Translations under genes and position numbers: made by a program
Part shown: piece by piece, positions 1 through 8,430 of the stretch
Layout of the letters: each line of letters opens with the position of its first letter
Numbering within the stretch: position 1 is the stretch's first letter
Source: Candidatus Peregrinibacteria bacterium CG_4_9_14_0_2_um_filter_41_14
Lineage (GTDB): Bacteria > Patescibacteriota > Gracilibacteria > UBA1369 > UM-FILTER-41-14
Reading direction: 5' to 3'
NCBI GenBank assembly: GCA_002788755.1
Contig: PFRW01000063.1
Coordinates: 1 to 64,000, forward strand
DNA length: 64,000 nucleotides
Notes under the pieces: generated by a model
Told to the model about the DNA's origin: nothing
What the model saw: the letters and a program-made list of their open reading frames with translations, nothing else
Database searches by the model: none

Positions 1-765
1 CCCACGTGCTCTCATTGCCGTAAATGCTTCATGACCAGGTGTATCTAAAAAAGTTAATTTCTTTTTATTGTGGACAACTTGATAAGCCCCAATATGCTGT
101 GTAATACCCCCAGATTCCGTAGAAACTACATCTGCATGCCTAATAGCGTCCAATAAAGAAGTCTTACCATGATCCACATGACCCATTACACTAATTACTG
201 GTGGTCTTTCTTCTAAATCGGTAGGATCATCTTCCATCAATAGCGAATCCAAATTTCTCTCTAAAATCTGGGTATACTCTGACTCAACGCGCTTTTTCTT
301 TACCTTAACTCCAAACTCATCTGCAATAATTTGTGCTGTCTGAAAATCAATTTGTTGATTAATATTTGCCAAAATTCCATTTTTCATCAATTCTCCAATT
401 ACACGAGCTGCATTAATTCCCACCTTTTCAGAAAACTCTTTTACAGAAATTACTTCAGGCAGCTCTACTAAAACACCTTTAGACTTTGCTTCTTCGGCTT
501 TAACTTTTTTTACTGGCTCCTTGGTGCTAGTTAGCGCCTGTTTACGCTGACTTCGCACAATTTCTCTTTCGAGCTGTTCTTCAATTACAACACCTGCCAA
601 TTCCGCTTCTGTTTTTTCACCGTCTAATTCATCGATTAATAAATCAGCTAAATCATCTTCGATTTCTGTATCCTCCGGACCCATTTCAAACCCAAGATCT
701 CCAACTCTAATTCTGAGCTCATTTTCACTAAGATCCAACTTTTTTGCCAAATCAGCAATTTGCAT
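1..765 (-). CDS. infB: Translation initiation factor IF-2, N-terminal part (runs off the window)
   Basis: GTPase that brings initiator fMet-tRNA to the 30S subunit. The visible 255 residues begin at an ATG at 765 ([12 protein letters not shown]) and run in frame off the left edge. Residues 1 to about 110 are acidic and lysine-rich, as in IF-2 N-terminal regions. An IF2_N-like segment follows ([11 protein letters not shown]). The G domain then opens with the P-loop GHVDHGKTS near residue 194 and reaches the DTPGHEAF G3 motif close to the cut. The SF1 helicase gene lies 63 bases downstream on the other side of the start, on the same strand, so the two may be co-transcribed. The GTPase motifs make the identity secure. 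The C-terminal domains are not in view. Confidence 0.95.
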   Translation of the reverse strand, partial: MQIADLAKKLDLSENELRIRVGDLGFEMGPEDTEIEDDLADLLIDELDGEKTEAELAGVVIEEQLEREIVRSQRKQALTSTKEPVKKVKAEEAKSKGVLVELPEVISVKEFSEKVGINAARVIGELMKNGILANINQQIDFQTAQIIADEFGVKVKKKRVESEYTQILERNLDSLLMEDDPTDLEERPPVISVMGHVDHGKTSLLDAIRHADVVSTESGGITQHIGAYQVVHNKKKLTFLDTPGHEAFTAMRARG

Positions 766-828
766 ATCTAATACTATTATTAAGTGCAGCCAATTTATAG
801 CAATATTGGCTCATTGTAAACGTCTTTT

Positions 829-3792
829 CTAAATCAACCATTCGCACTGGCCTTTGCAATTACATTTGGCATCATTTAAAGGATACCTAAGCGCTTTTAT
901 TTCTTCATAGGCTTGGACTATTTGTTTTTTAAGATCATCTACAGCAATTTGAGGGATCTCAAAACTCACCCTTGCTAACTTGCCACTGCTTCTTGGCTTA
1001 ATAAAGTCAATTTGCACCTCCTTAACCGCGTAGGTAAATTGTTGATCCAAATCGGCCATTAGTTTATAAAAAACCAACTGTTGGTAAATATGCCCATCAT
1101 CCGTTTTAGTTTTACCCATTATAGCATTTTCACTTTTTGCCGAGCCCGTTTTATAATCAATCAATCGCACAACTTTACCTTCTTTACCAATTTGCTCAAT
1201 TTTATCAACCTTACCTGTTAGCGGCACTCCATCCAGTTGTAAATTATGCACTCCAAAATTATATTCCAAAAATAATGGCTTCACAAAACTATTCTGATAA
1301 TTGTCTACCCAAGCTCGCAATATAGTTGTGCCTTCTTCCGCCAACATTTCGCGATCCGCGGGATCTAAAATTTGCTTATCCAAACGTTCCATAAAATATT
1401 TTACACAAGTCTCAGCATCGACATTTTTTCCTATCTTAAAATCGATAAAAAATCGCTCTAAAGCTGAATGTACAGCAATCCCTAACTGTAGGTGAGGGGA
1501 GTATTCAGCCGGCAAACGCAAAATATACTGGTAAAAAAACCGCCGCTGGCACTGCTGCCAAGCATATAATGAAGTCGGACTCATTCTAAAATCCGCCAAT
1601 ATTGAAGCTAAGAAATTTTGCTCCGCCGCTGTATGAATTTTTTCTGGCACAACTAACAATTTTTTTTCTAGTAAGCTCACTAGCTCAGTTTCATCCAGCA
1701 AAGTGTCTCCTGTTAATGATTTAGACAAATATTCATCATCAATTTCATTTAAAAACAATGCAGGCAAGGTTTCTTTATCCACACCGTGATAATGATAATG
1801 TTCCGCCTGTGTTAAATAAACATGTTTTCGTGCTCGAGTTAATGCCACATAAAACAAGCGTCGTTCATCTTCATTCGGTTCTTTCTCTGTTTCCGAAGTT
1901 AATTCCAAAATATGTTCCGGCAACTTTAACAAACTGCGCACGGTTTTATTACCCCACTTACCATTATAAAGTTTTGGCAGAAAAACATAATCAAATTCAA
2001 GTCCCTTTGATCCATGTGCGGTCATTAATTGCACCATTTCGGTTTTAGGAGACCAAGGTTGTTCATTAACCGGTAACTTATACTCAATCATTAAATCGAT
2101 TACTTCTAACAAGCGTTCTAAGCTCAGATTTGGATCCCTTTGCATGCTCTTTTCAATATAATTGATTAACGTAATATACTGCCGCAAAAGCGATAACTTA
2201 TGGGGTTGAGCTTTAAGCCACAAATCAATATCCGTCATTGTTAAAAAACTTTTTGCAAAATGCAATAAATTGATTTGCTTTTCCTGCCTTTGTATATCCA
2301 AAACTAAATCCAAAAACCGTTGCCACTCAGCCTCCTTACCATTAATTATTATATCAAAATAATGATCATCCCAACCACGCTCCCGAGACAGTTTGTAAAA
2401 ATTTAATTTACTAACAATACTCCAAGGCTGATTTACAACTTTCACAAATAGCCTATCGTCAGACGGATTAACTAAAAGTCGCCAAAAATCAATAATTGCC
2501 TTTGTAAAATCCATCTCTAAAATATTAGAAACAACATGAGAATAATTTGCAATACCTGCCACTCCCAGCGATTCCGAAATGTCTAATAAGTCCTTATTTT
2601 CTCGCACAATGATTGCGATTTCTGATAAAGGAACACCTTCTGCTTTAAGTTTTTGTACCTCAGTCACAATAAACTCATTTTCCTGCTCCCCCTGCAAAAA
2701 CTGCATAAAATCGAGAGGCTTCTTTTCGGCTTCATTATGCGCTAGCAGCTTATGCCCCTCTTCCTTCACCCGTACATTATTATTTACAATTACGCTGTGT
2801 GCCGCATCTAAAATTAACTGAGTACTTCGATAGTTCGTCTTTAGATTAATTTTTTGTGCATCGGGGAACTTATTTAAAAAGATAAACAAATTTTCAACGC
2901 TTGCCCCCTGAAATCGATAAATTGCCTGATCATCATCACCAACGGCAAATAAATTCGGCACTTCAAAGTATGCCGCCAAATTAAACAATAACTGGTTTTG
3001 CGCACTATTTGTATCTTGATACTCATCTACTAAAAAATACTGGTACTTTTCCTGACACGAAGCCAGCAGCACCGGCTCACGCTCCCACGCATCCAAAACA
3101 AAAAGCAACATATCGTCATAATCGTATAAACCGCGCACTTTCATCAATTCGGTAAATTTTGCATACACTCTCGCCAAATCTTTATTTTTTTGCAAATTCT
3201 TAAGCTCCAACTTATAAGCGGCACTTTCTTCCTTTAGCGAACCGTCCTCAACCTTCTGTTGTAAAATTTCATGCTCTTTCAGTAACAATTTTGTAAAGCC
3301 ACTAGGTGTAATGTTTTCTCTTTTTAAATCACTAATTGTATGACTAATCGCATTTAAATAATAAAATCGATCATGCATACTGTTTAAATGCTCTAATTTC
3401 GATGCCAAAATGGCTTCCCTTATTAGTTCAATTCGATCTAGATCAACCAAGAGCGATAGTTCTTTTGTTGTATGAAAATATTGTGGATACTCTTGTATAA
3501 AGCTATTACAAAATGAATGGAACGTATGAATTTGCACATAATAGGCCGCATTCCCAATAAACTTCACCAAACGCTCACGCATGGCAATGACACCACTTTC
3601 TGTAAAAGTTAAAGCGAGGATATTTTGCGGACTCATCTGGGTTTGCTTTAAGATATTGGCAATCCGCAACGCTAAAATCTGTGTTTTACCTGTACCGGGT
3701 CCAGCCAAAACCATTACGGGCCCCTCAATGAAGTCAACTGCTTGCCTTTGCTGCTCGTTTAATTGTTTGTATGCTTTATCAAATGAATTCAT
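829..3792 (-). CDS. SF1 (UvrD/AddA-like) DNA helicase fused to a PD-(D/E)XK nuclease with an Fe-S-type cysteine set
   Basis: ATP-driven 3'-5' DNA translocase joined to a RecB/Cas4-type nuclease, so probably a double-strand-break end-processing or repair enzyme. Seen in order: Walker A GPGTGKT (residues 31-37), Walker B DEYQDT (about 254), motif III GDDDQAIYRFQG (about 284), NYRST, motif V TAHGSKGLEFD (about 590) and motif VI YVALTRAR (about 647). The last 250 residues hold the nuclease motif DYKTG (about 877). A cysteine near 745 (WQQCQRRFF) plus C977, C979 and C983 at the extreme C-terminus match the four-cysteine layout known for the AddB/Cas4 iron-sulphur nuclease. At 987 residues it is longer than a plain UvrD or PcrA (about 720). 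No partner AddB/RexB subunit is in the window. It begins at an ATG upstream of infB on the same strand. Confidence 0.88.
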   Translation of the reverse strand: MNSFDKAYKQLNEQQRQAVDFIEGPVMVLAGPGTGKTQILALRIANILKQTQMSPQNILALTFTESGVIAMRERLVKFIGNAAYYVQIHTFHSFCNSFIQEYPQYFHTTKELSLLVDLDRIELIREAILASKLEHLNSMHDRFYYLNAISHTISDLKRENITPSGFTKLLLKEHEILQQKVEDGSLKEESAAYKLELKNLQKNKDLARVYAKFTELMKVRGLYDYDDMLLFVLDAWEREPVLLASCQEKYQYFLVDEYQDTNSAQNQLLFNLAAYFEVPNLFAVGDDDQAIYRFQGASVENLFIFLNKFPDAQKINLKTNYRSTQLILDAAHSVIVNNNVRVKEEGHKLLAHNEAEKKPLDFMQFLQGEQENEFIVTEVQKLKAEGVPLSEIAIIVRENKDLLDISESLGVAGIANYSHVVSNILEMDFTKAIIDFWRLLVNPSDDRLFVKVVNQPWSIVSKLNFYKLSRERGWDDHYFDIIINGKEAEWQRFLDLVLDIQRQEKQINLLHFAKSFLTMTDIDLWLKAQPHKLSLLRQYITLINYIEKSMQRDPNLSLERLLEVIDLMIEYKLPVNEQPWSPKTEMVQLMTAHGSKGLEFDYVFLPKLYNGKWGNKTVRSLLKLPEHILELTSETEKEPNEDERRLFYVALTRARKHVYLTQAEHYHYHGVDKETLPALFLNEIDDEYLSKSLTGDTLLDETELVSLLEKKLLVVPEKIHTAAEQNFLASILADFRMSPTSLYAWQQCQRRFFYQYILRLPAEYSPHLQLGIAVHSALERFFIDFKIGKNVDAETCVKYFMERLDKQILDPADREMLAEEGTTILRAWVDNYQNSFVKPLFLEYNFGVHNLQLDGVPLTGKVDKIEQIGKEGKVVRLIDYKTGSAKSENAIMGKTKTDDGHIYQQLVFYKLMADLDQQFTYAVKEVQIDFIKPRSSGKLARVSFEIPQIAVDDLKKQIVQAYEEIKALRYPLNDAKCNCKGQCEWLI

Positions 3793-3822
3793 ATATTTAA
3801 CTTAATGTAATCCCAGTTTAGC

Positions 3823-3852
3823 AAAAAAGGGGCGAGAGTAAACACTCACCCC
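3823..3852 (-). terminator. Rho-independent terminator of rpsA
   Basis: Read on the minus strand, GGGGTGAG pairs with CTCGCCCC (one G-U pair) around a short loop. Six T residues follow immediately. It starts about 30 bases after the rpsA stop codon and before the helicase start. Confidence 0.8.
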
Positions 3853-3882
3853 TTTAAATTTGGAAATTTTGACTTTACAGGA

Positions 3883-5250
3883 TTAACTCAAAGCCTCACG
3901 AATCTTCTTTACAGCCGCCGGTCCAATACCATCAACCGCTTGTATTTCCTCATCGGAAGCCTTCTTAATATCTTCTGCCATTTTAAAGCCAGCATCGATT
4001 AAACTTTTTGTCACTTTTTCACCTAATTCTAAAGACTCTACAGAACCAGAAGCTTTTTCTTCTGTTTTAGCCTCTTTCTTTTCTTCTGTTTTAGCCTCTT
4101 TCTTTGCTTCTTTTTTATCTTCTTTCTTGGCTTTAGGCTCCATCTTAACAACAGTGCCATCTAACTTAGTTAGTTCCATAGTCGAAAGTCCAATTCGTCG
4201 GTTGTCAGTATCAACAACAATAACCTTGGCCCTAACTTTGTCGCCAACCTGTACATATTTAGAAATATCTTCATTTTCATCTTCGGTAAAATCACTAATA
4301 TGAATCAAACCGTTAATTTCATCTTCCATCTCCACAAATGCACCAAAGTCTTCTAAACGATTAATCTTACCTTCAACAACATCACCCTCCTTATATTTGC
4401 TAGCAATTTTTGCCCAAGGATCTTCAGATAGTTGTTTCATACTTAAACTAATCTTCTCACCTTCAATACCAATAACTTTAACCTCAACAGGCTCACCCAA
4501 TTTACCGTAATCGGCCGGGTCTTTAACGTGCCCCCAAGCAATTTCAGAAATATGTACAAGTCCTTCAAGACCACTAAAGGCAACGAAAATACCAAAGTTA
4601 ACTACACCGCTAATTTCACCGGTAACAACAGTTCCAACAGCCACACCATCCAACGCTTTGTTACGTTTTTCACGGTATGCCGCTTTTTCAGAAAGAACCA
4701 ATTTACCGGTATCGTTATCAATATTGATAATACGACACTCTAACTCAACACCTACAAGTTTTTGTAGTCTAGCCAAAATCTTAGCACTATCAGCTCCGTT
4801 TACACGTGGATAATGCATTGGCGCCAATTGAGATACAGGGATAAAGCCCTTAATACCATCAGTTTCAAGCAATAGACCACCTTTATTAGCCTCAATAACT
4901 CTAACTTTAATAACCTCTTGATTATCAAATGCATCAACATAACGTTGCCAAGTTTTCTTTTGGCTCGCCTTCCGTAGTGATAAAACGGTTAAACCTTCAT
5001 CATTTTCACTTTCAAGTACAAAAGCAGACACAGTATCGCCAGGTTGAATTGACTTAATTGTGTCATGGCTATCATGTGTTTCCTTACCCGAAATTAAACC
5101 AGTAGACACACCATCCAAATCAACAAGGATTCGGTTTTTATATACCGTAATAACGGTACCATCAATAAGTTGCCCCGGTTCCGGAACCACTAGTAAAGGC
5201 GAGGATTCTAATAACTCCTCCATCGTAATAAGTTTGTCTGAATCAGTCAT
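3883..5250 (-). CDS. rpsA: Ribosomal protein S1 with four S1 domains and a helix-hairpin-helix tail
   Basis: Binds mRNA at the 30S subunit and helps initiation on structured or SD-poor messages. Four OB-fold S1 repeats are visible, at about residues 20-90, 105-190, 200-275 and 285-360. Repeats 3 and 4 are the most canonical (NFGIFVAFSGLEGLVHISEI and DFGAFVEMEDEINGLIHISD). A Lys/Glu/Ala-rich linker (about 365-400) follows, then a compact C-terminal module containing VDGIGPAAVKKI. That module looks like a helix-hairpin-helix of the kind found in the RNA polymerase alpha C-terminal domain. E. coli S1 has six S1 domains and no such tail. The gene is monocistronic, with its own promoter at 5337-5364 and terminator at 3823-3852. 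Confidence 0.9.
   Translation of the reverse strand: MTDSDKLITMEELLESSPLLVVPEPGQLIDGTVITVYKNRILVDLDGVSTGLISGKETHDSHDTIKSIQPGDTVSAFVLESENDEGLTVLSLRKASQKKTWQRYVDAFDNQEVIKVRVIEANKGGLLLETDGIKGFIPVSQLAPMHYPRVNGADSAKILARLQKLVGVELECRIINIDNDTGKLVLSEKAAYREKRNKALDGVAVGTVVTGEISGVVNFGIFVAFSGLEGLVHISEIAWGHVKDPADYGKLGEPVEVKVIGIEGEKISLSMKQLSEDPWAKIASKYKEGDVVEGKINRLEDFGAFVEMEDEINGLIHISDFTEDENEDISKYVQVGDKVRAKVIVVDTDNRRIGLSTMELTKLDGTVVKMEPKAKKEDKKEAKKEAKTEEKKEAKTEEKASGSVESLELGEKVTKSLIDAGFKMAEDIKKASDEEIQAVDGIGPAAVKKIREALS
4057..4104. repeat. Two exact 24-base tandem copies inside rpsA
   Basis: The 24-base unit beginning TTCTTCTGTTTTAGCC occurs twice head to tail with no mismatch. It is in frame and encodes two copies of a Lys/Glu/Ala/Thr-rich block in the linker between the last S1 domain and the helix-hairpin-helix tail. 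Linker length can therefore change by replication slippage without a frameshift. Confidence 0.9.
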
Positions 5251-5336
5251 AATAAAAGATTGTAGCTGTTAGTTTTATTAACGCCTCAAGGTCCAAAACC
5301 GCCGCTACAAACAGCACGTCCCTTTAAAGCACGTTG

Positions 5337-5364
5337 ATTATAGAGAAAAATTGGCTTTGGTCAA
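5337..5364 (-). promoter_or_regulatory. Sigma-70-type promoter of rpsA
   Basis: On the minus strand, TTGACC (5359-5364) and a perfect TATAAT (5337-5342) are separated by 16 bases. The expected transcript has a leader of roughly 80 bases ahead of the rpsA ATG at 5250. It lies just past the decayed HNH-like remnant. Confidence 0.8.
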
Positions 5365-5381
5365 CCTAAATTTGGCTCTTT

Positions 5382-5590
5382 TTATAGCTTCTGCTGGAAT
5401 TTACGAAATTCCAGTGCTGTTTTTTGATCAATCTTAAAGGTGACCGTCTCAAATTCCCAACATGCTGGGTCTGTTTTTTGGCTTTCAAAAGTGGTTTATC
5501 TTCAACTGACTTACGGTTCATACCTGCTAACTTAGCTGCAAACTCAAACTTTCCAACAAGTTGGGAGTGCCTAACTAAAAATTTACCCGA
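5382..5590 (-). pseudogene. Frameshifted, internally deleted remnant of an HNH-endonuclease-like protein
   Basis: This fills most of the 345-base gap between dusB and rpsA. Translating the minus strand gives protein-like text in two different frames. The first frame contains LVGKFEFAAKLAGMNRKSVE then DKPLLKAKK. Near 5472-5490 the sense moves to another frame, giving DPACWEFETVTFKIDQ then KTALEFRKFQQKL and a stop. No start codon precedes it, and it begins immediately after the dusB stop. From memory, the NRKSVED...DKPLLKA wording resembles the N-terminal part of HNH-endonuclease-type proteins that are multi-copy in CPR genomes, but I cannot run the search. A large middle part and the whole nuclease end are missing. 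The perfect 9-bp inverted repeat at 5394-5414 falls inside this decayed coding text. Confidence 0.5.
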
Positions 5591-5595
5591 TTAGT

Positions 5596-6579
5596 TTAAA
5601 GAGCCCCCCCAAGTCCACCCAAGTCCCTCTCAATCTCTGCCAGTATGGCTTGCACATCCTTAAAAGTCTCAACTCTCACCAGCCTAAACCTATACTCAGC
5701 TGCCCCGGGCACTCCCTTAATATAATTCGCCAAATGCTTACGCATCTCCATAATCCCAACTTTCTCCCCTTTATGCTCAACCGAAAACTGCGTTTGTCTC
5801 AAAATTACCGGAATTTTATCCACCAAATTCGTTGGCGCTGTATATTCTTCTCCATTTAAATAACTCATTATTTCTTTAAAAATCCAAGGATTCCCAAAAC
5901 TAGCTCGTCCCACCATAAGTCCATCCAAATTCTTCAACTTTTCCGCTGCCACTTTCCCACTCGTAATATCACCATTGCCAATCACAGGAATACTTAAATG
6001 CTCCTTAGCCAAATAAACCGGATCCCAATTAGCCAGTCCTGTATATGCCTGTTTAGTTGTGCGCCCGTGAATTGCAAGTGCCTTTAGACCCGCTGCTTCC
6101 AAACCCTTAATAAAGCTCAAAAACTCAGCTTCATCATAATGATCAAAGCCCACCCGCATCTTAACCGAAACATCAATATCCACCACTTTCTGCATTTCAT
6201 GAACAATCTCCTGAGCTAACGCGGGGTGCTTAAATAATGCTGATCCATGACAAGAACCAACAACCTTTTTCGATGGACATCCCATATTTATATCTATACC
6301 CGCCGCTCCCATGCTCTCAATCACCTTGGCAACTTCGACAAAATGCTCAACTTTTTGACCAAATACCTGCACAATTAACGGTTTTTCCTCTTCCGTAAAT
6401 TCAATTTTCTGAAAACTACGAGAACTACCATACTTTAATCCATCTGCAGACGTAAACTCAGTATAACAAATTACCTCCGGCGACACAGACTTAATCAAGC
6501 GGCGATAAGCCGAATCTGTATAGCCTTCCATTGGTGCTAAACAAAAAAACGGTTTTTTAATCTCTGCCCATCTAAACAT
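5596..6579 (-). CDS. dusB: tRNA-dihydrouridine synthase
   Basis: FMN- and NADPH-dependent enzyme that reduces uridines in the tRNA D-loop. The TIM-barrel motifs are complete: LAPMEGYTDSAYRRL at the N-terminus, the active-site segment MGCPSKKVVGSCHGSAL with its catalytic cysteine, VKMRVGFD, HGRTTKQAYTG, IPVIGNGDI and GLMVGRASFGNPWIF. At 327 residues it is normal for the DusB/Dus family. The Dus subtype is not certain, so the B assignment is only the most likely one. The 192-residue conserved unknown gene lies 63 bases upstream on the same strand. The frameshifted HNH-like remnant follows directly after the stop. Confidence 0.9.
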   Translation of the reverse strand: MFRWAEIKKPFFCLAPMEGYTDSAYRRLIKSVSPEVICYTEFTSADGLKYGSSRSFQKIEFTEEEKPLIVQVFGQKVEHFVEVAKVIESMGAAGIDINMGCPSKKVVGSCHGSALFKHPALAQEIVHEMQKVVDIDVSVKMRVGFDHYDEAEFLSFIKGLEAAGLKALAIHGRTTKQAYTGLANWDPVYLAKEHLSIPVIGNGDITSGKVAAEKLKNLDGLMVGRASFGNPWIFKEIMSYLNGEEYTAPTNLVDKIPVILRQTQFSVEHKGEKVGIMEMRKHLANYIKGVPGAAEYRFRLVRVETFKDVQAILAEIERDLGGLGGAL

Positions 6580-6642
6580 TCAAAAACATTAAAAATGCAA
6601 ATGTCTAAATAACACATTATATTTTATTTTACCATCTTTAAA

Positions 6643-7221
6643 CTAAAAAACGTCTTCTTCGTCTTTAGAGTCATCAATAAAATCCTCAACAGGGATCACG
6701 TTATCAATTGCACCCCAAAGCGATTCTTGGTTAGCTGGCACAAGCAATGTGATTTTATCACCAATTTCGGCTTTGTAATATGTAACTGCAGCCATTAAAA
6801 CATTGTAAGCTTTTCCATTGGCTAAAACCTTATAACGTTCATCTTCTTTAACTAAAGTGCCAACAACGTGATCACGATCCACTGGTCCAATTTGTTTATA
6901 AATAAAGCGACCATCATCTGCAATAATTAATTTAAGTTCATCGCCTTCGACAAGCTTAGATTTACTAGCATAATTTGCTGGTACAGGGTAATCCTCACCC
7001 TCATTTGTCATCATTCGCTCACCATTAAATATACCTACATATACCGGAGCATCATCTTCAGGAATAGTTCTAGTCGCCACAGAAGCTAATTTAAGCTCCA
7101 AAGCTGTTTGGCTACTTTCCTTACCAACTAATTCATTTAACAACGTTTGTGCAGACCTTATGCTAGACATTGCATTGTCTACCATCTCCTGAATCAAAGC
7201 TAATTTCTTGTGAAAAGTCAT
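6643..7221 (-). CDS. Conserved protein of unknown function (192 aa)
   Basis: I do not recognise this family with confidence. The open frame extends upstream to 7305, but that would overlap the ftsQ-like gene. The ATG at 7221 (MTFHKKLALIQEM) leaves a 55-base gap and starts a sensible helical segment, so I chose it. Residues 1-45 look helical or coiled. The middle and C-terminal parts (about 65-175) are beta-rich and alternate hydrophobic and charged residues (for example YVGIFNGERMMTNEGEDYPV), suggesting a small barrel. The end is acidic (DDSKDEEDVF). There is no signal peptide or membrane segment, so it is probably cytoplasmic. It sits between ftsQ-like and dusB on the same strand. Confidence 0.7.
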   Translation of the reverse strand: MTFHKKLALIQEMVDNAMSSIRSAQTLLNELVGKESSQTALELKLASVATRTIPEDDAPVYVGIFNGERMMTNEGEDYPVPANYASKSKLVEGDELKLIIADDGRFIYKQIGPVDRDHVVGTLVKEDERYKVLANGKAYNVLMAAVTYYKAEIGDKITLLVPANQESLWGAIDNVIPVEDFIDDSKDEEDVF

Positions 7222-7276
7222 ATTTGTAAATACATATCTACAAATAATAACATAACATTTAGCGAAATTCAACCCT

Positions 7277-8170
7277 CTACCGCCTTTTAAAGATAATCTT
7301 ATCACTATTTACTCCCGAAATCCGCAAATCTACATATGCAAACTCTTCTTCGTATAAATTAACTTTAGGGATTACATCCTTTAATTTCTCTATTTGATGC
7401 TTATAATCTTTATCTAAATCAAGCCAAATAGCGGTATTTTTCTCTGTAATTATATGAGCTTCTTTGGCAACTAGTAAATAATTAATTTGATTTACTCTAA
7501 TGTTTAACATTTCTACAAAATAATCAATTGCAGTCAGCAAATTATTTAAAAGATCAATGGTCAAAAACTCTTCATTTGCAACAGGGAAGTGGTCCGTTTC
7601 CATATAAATAGTTGGCAACTTATCACTAAATTCATCAAATTTAGACACAATACCTTGTTCATTAACAATGAACTTTTTTTCAACTTTTCCATTCTTTACA
7701 ATTAGATTAGCAGCAAGGGGACTCTCGGATAAAACAATTTTTAAATTATGTGGATAATCTTTATTTATCACCATATTTTTTATTCGTGGATTAGCCTTTA
7801 AAAACTTCTCAATAATTGTACTATTGCTAAGTAAAAGTAAATTTTTTCCCCTCAAGCCGGCAGCTACTTGTTTATAAGCCACATTTTGGCTCTCAACCTC
7901 ACCCTCAAATAGATCAATACGGCTGACCCTTAAGGTAGGAGTTAAAAATACAAAATAAACAAATGCTAAAACCAACCCCAAGCCAAACACTAAATACAAA
8001 TAAAGCGAAGTCTTATGCGTTAACTTCGCCTTAAAGCTTGTGGCAATTAGCTTACGACCTCTTTGCCCACGAATTTTAGTTCTTTTAGTCCTTTGTTGAT
8101 ACTTGCCAGTTTTTGCAGATTCAGTACTTTTTCTTATTTTATTACTAAAAAAACTTTTTTTATGTTGCAT
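7277..8170 (-). CDS. ftsQ: FtsQ-like cell division protein with POTRA domain
   Basis: Bitopic membrane protein of the division site. Residues 1-50 are strongly basic and cytoplasmic. One membrane helix follows (about 56-76, LVFGLGLVLAFVYFVFL), then an extracytoplasmic POTRA-type region (about 80-150) with KNLLLLSNSTIIEKFL and the family-typical YPHNLKIVLSESPLAANL. A FtsQ/DivIB-like C-terminal part follows (about 150-290). At 297 residues the size fits the family. No ftsA, ftsZ or mur genes are adjacent, so the usual dcw context is missing. The small basic protein gene is 33 bases upstream and probably shares the promoter at 8387-8415. The assignment rests on topology and the POTRA signature, so moderate confidence. 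Confidence 0.72.
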   Translation of the reverse strand: MQHKKSFFSNKIRKSTESAKTGKYQQRTKRTKIRGQRGRKLIATSFKAKLTHKTSLYLYLVFGLGLVLAFVYFVFLTPTLRVSRIDLFEGEVESQNVAYKQVAAGLRGKNLLLLSNSTIIEKFLKANPRIKNMVINKDYPHNLKIVLSESPLAANLIVKNGKVEKKFIVNEQGIVSKFDEFSDKLPTIYMETDHFPVANEEFLTIDLLNNLLTAIDYFVEMLNIRVNQINYLLVAKEAHIITEKNTAIWLDLDKDYKHQIEKLKDVIPKVNLYEEEFAYVDLRISGVNSDKIIFKRR

Positions 8171-8203
8171 ATTTATTTTTGAAAGTGCAGAAGAAACCGC
8201 TAA

Positions 8204-8365
8204 CTAAAGAGCTGCACGAGCTACTTCAATTCTTTTATTTTGGTCTTCTCTACGTTCTTCACGTCGTACAGTCGCAAGCGACTTATTATGACGCTTTCTT
8301 AATTTAGATTTAGGAAACTTTTTCCCAACTAAACAGTGCTGATGGCTTGATGATCGATTAGTCAT
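8204..8365 (-). CDS. Small basic protein (53 aa), unknown
   Basis: Minus-strand frame from ATG at 8365 to TAG at 8204. The protein begins MTNRSSSHQHCLVGKKFPKS and continues with a run of Arg/Lys/Glu-rich helix (RKRHNKSLATVRREERRED), ending in ARAAL. The size, charge and helix-rich tail recall a small ribosomal or RNA-binding protein such as S21, but the S21 signature is not present and I do not assign it. A good promoter (8387-8415) lies 22 bases upstream of the start. The ftsQ-like gene follows after 33 bases, so the two probably share a transcript. Confidence 0.6.
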   Translation of the reverse strand: MTNRSSSHQHCLVGKKFPKSKLRKRHNKSLATVRREERREDQNKRIEVARAAL

Positions 8366-8386
8366 TGCTCAAAATTTAATTACAAA

Positions 8387-8415
8387 GTATTAGCACTTTA
8401 ATTATATTTACTCAA
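8387..8415 (-). promoter_or_regulatory. Promoter for the small basic protein and ftsQ-like gene
   Basis: Minus strand TTGAGT (8410-8415), 17-base spacer, TAATAC (8387-8392). The predicted start of transcription is about 15 bases ahead of the ATG at 8365. Confidence 0.55.
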
Positions 8416-8430
8416 TAGTCAAGAGTGAAT

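Noticed and set aside
5394..5414. Perfect 9-bp hairpin with T-run on the plus strand
   Set aside because: No plus-strand gene is upstream. It lies inside the decayed HNH-like coding text, so I do not call it a terminator.
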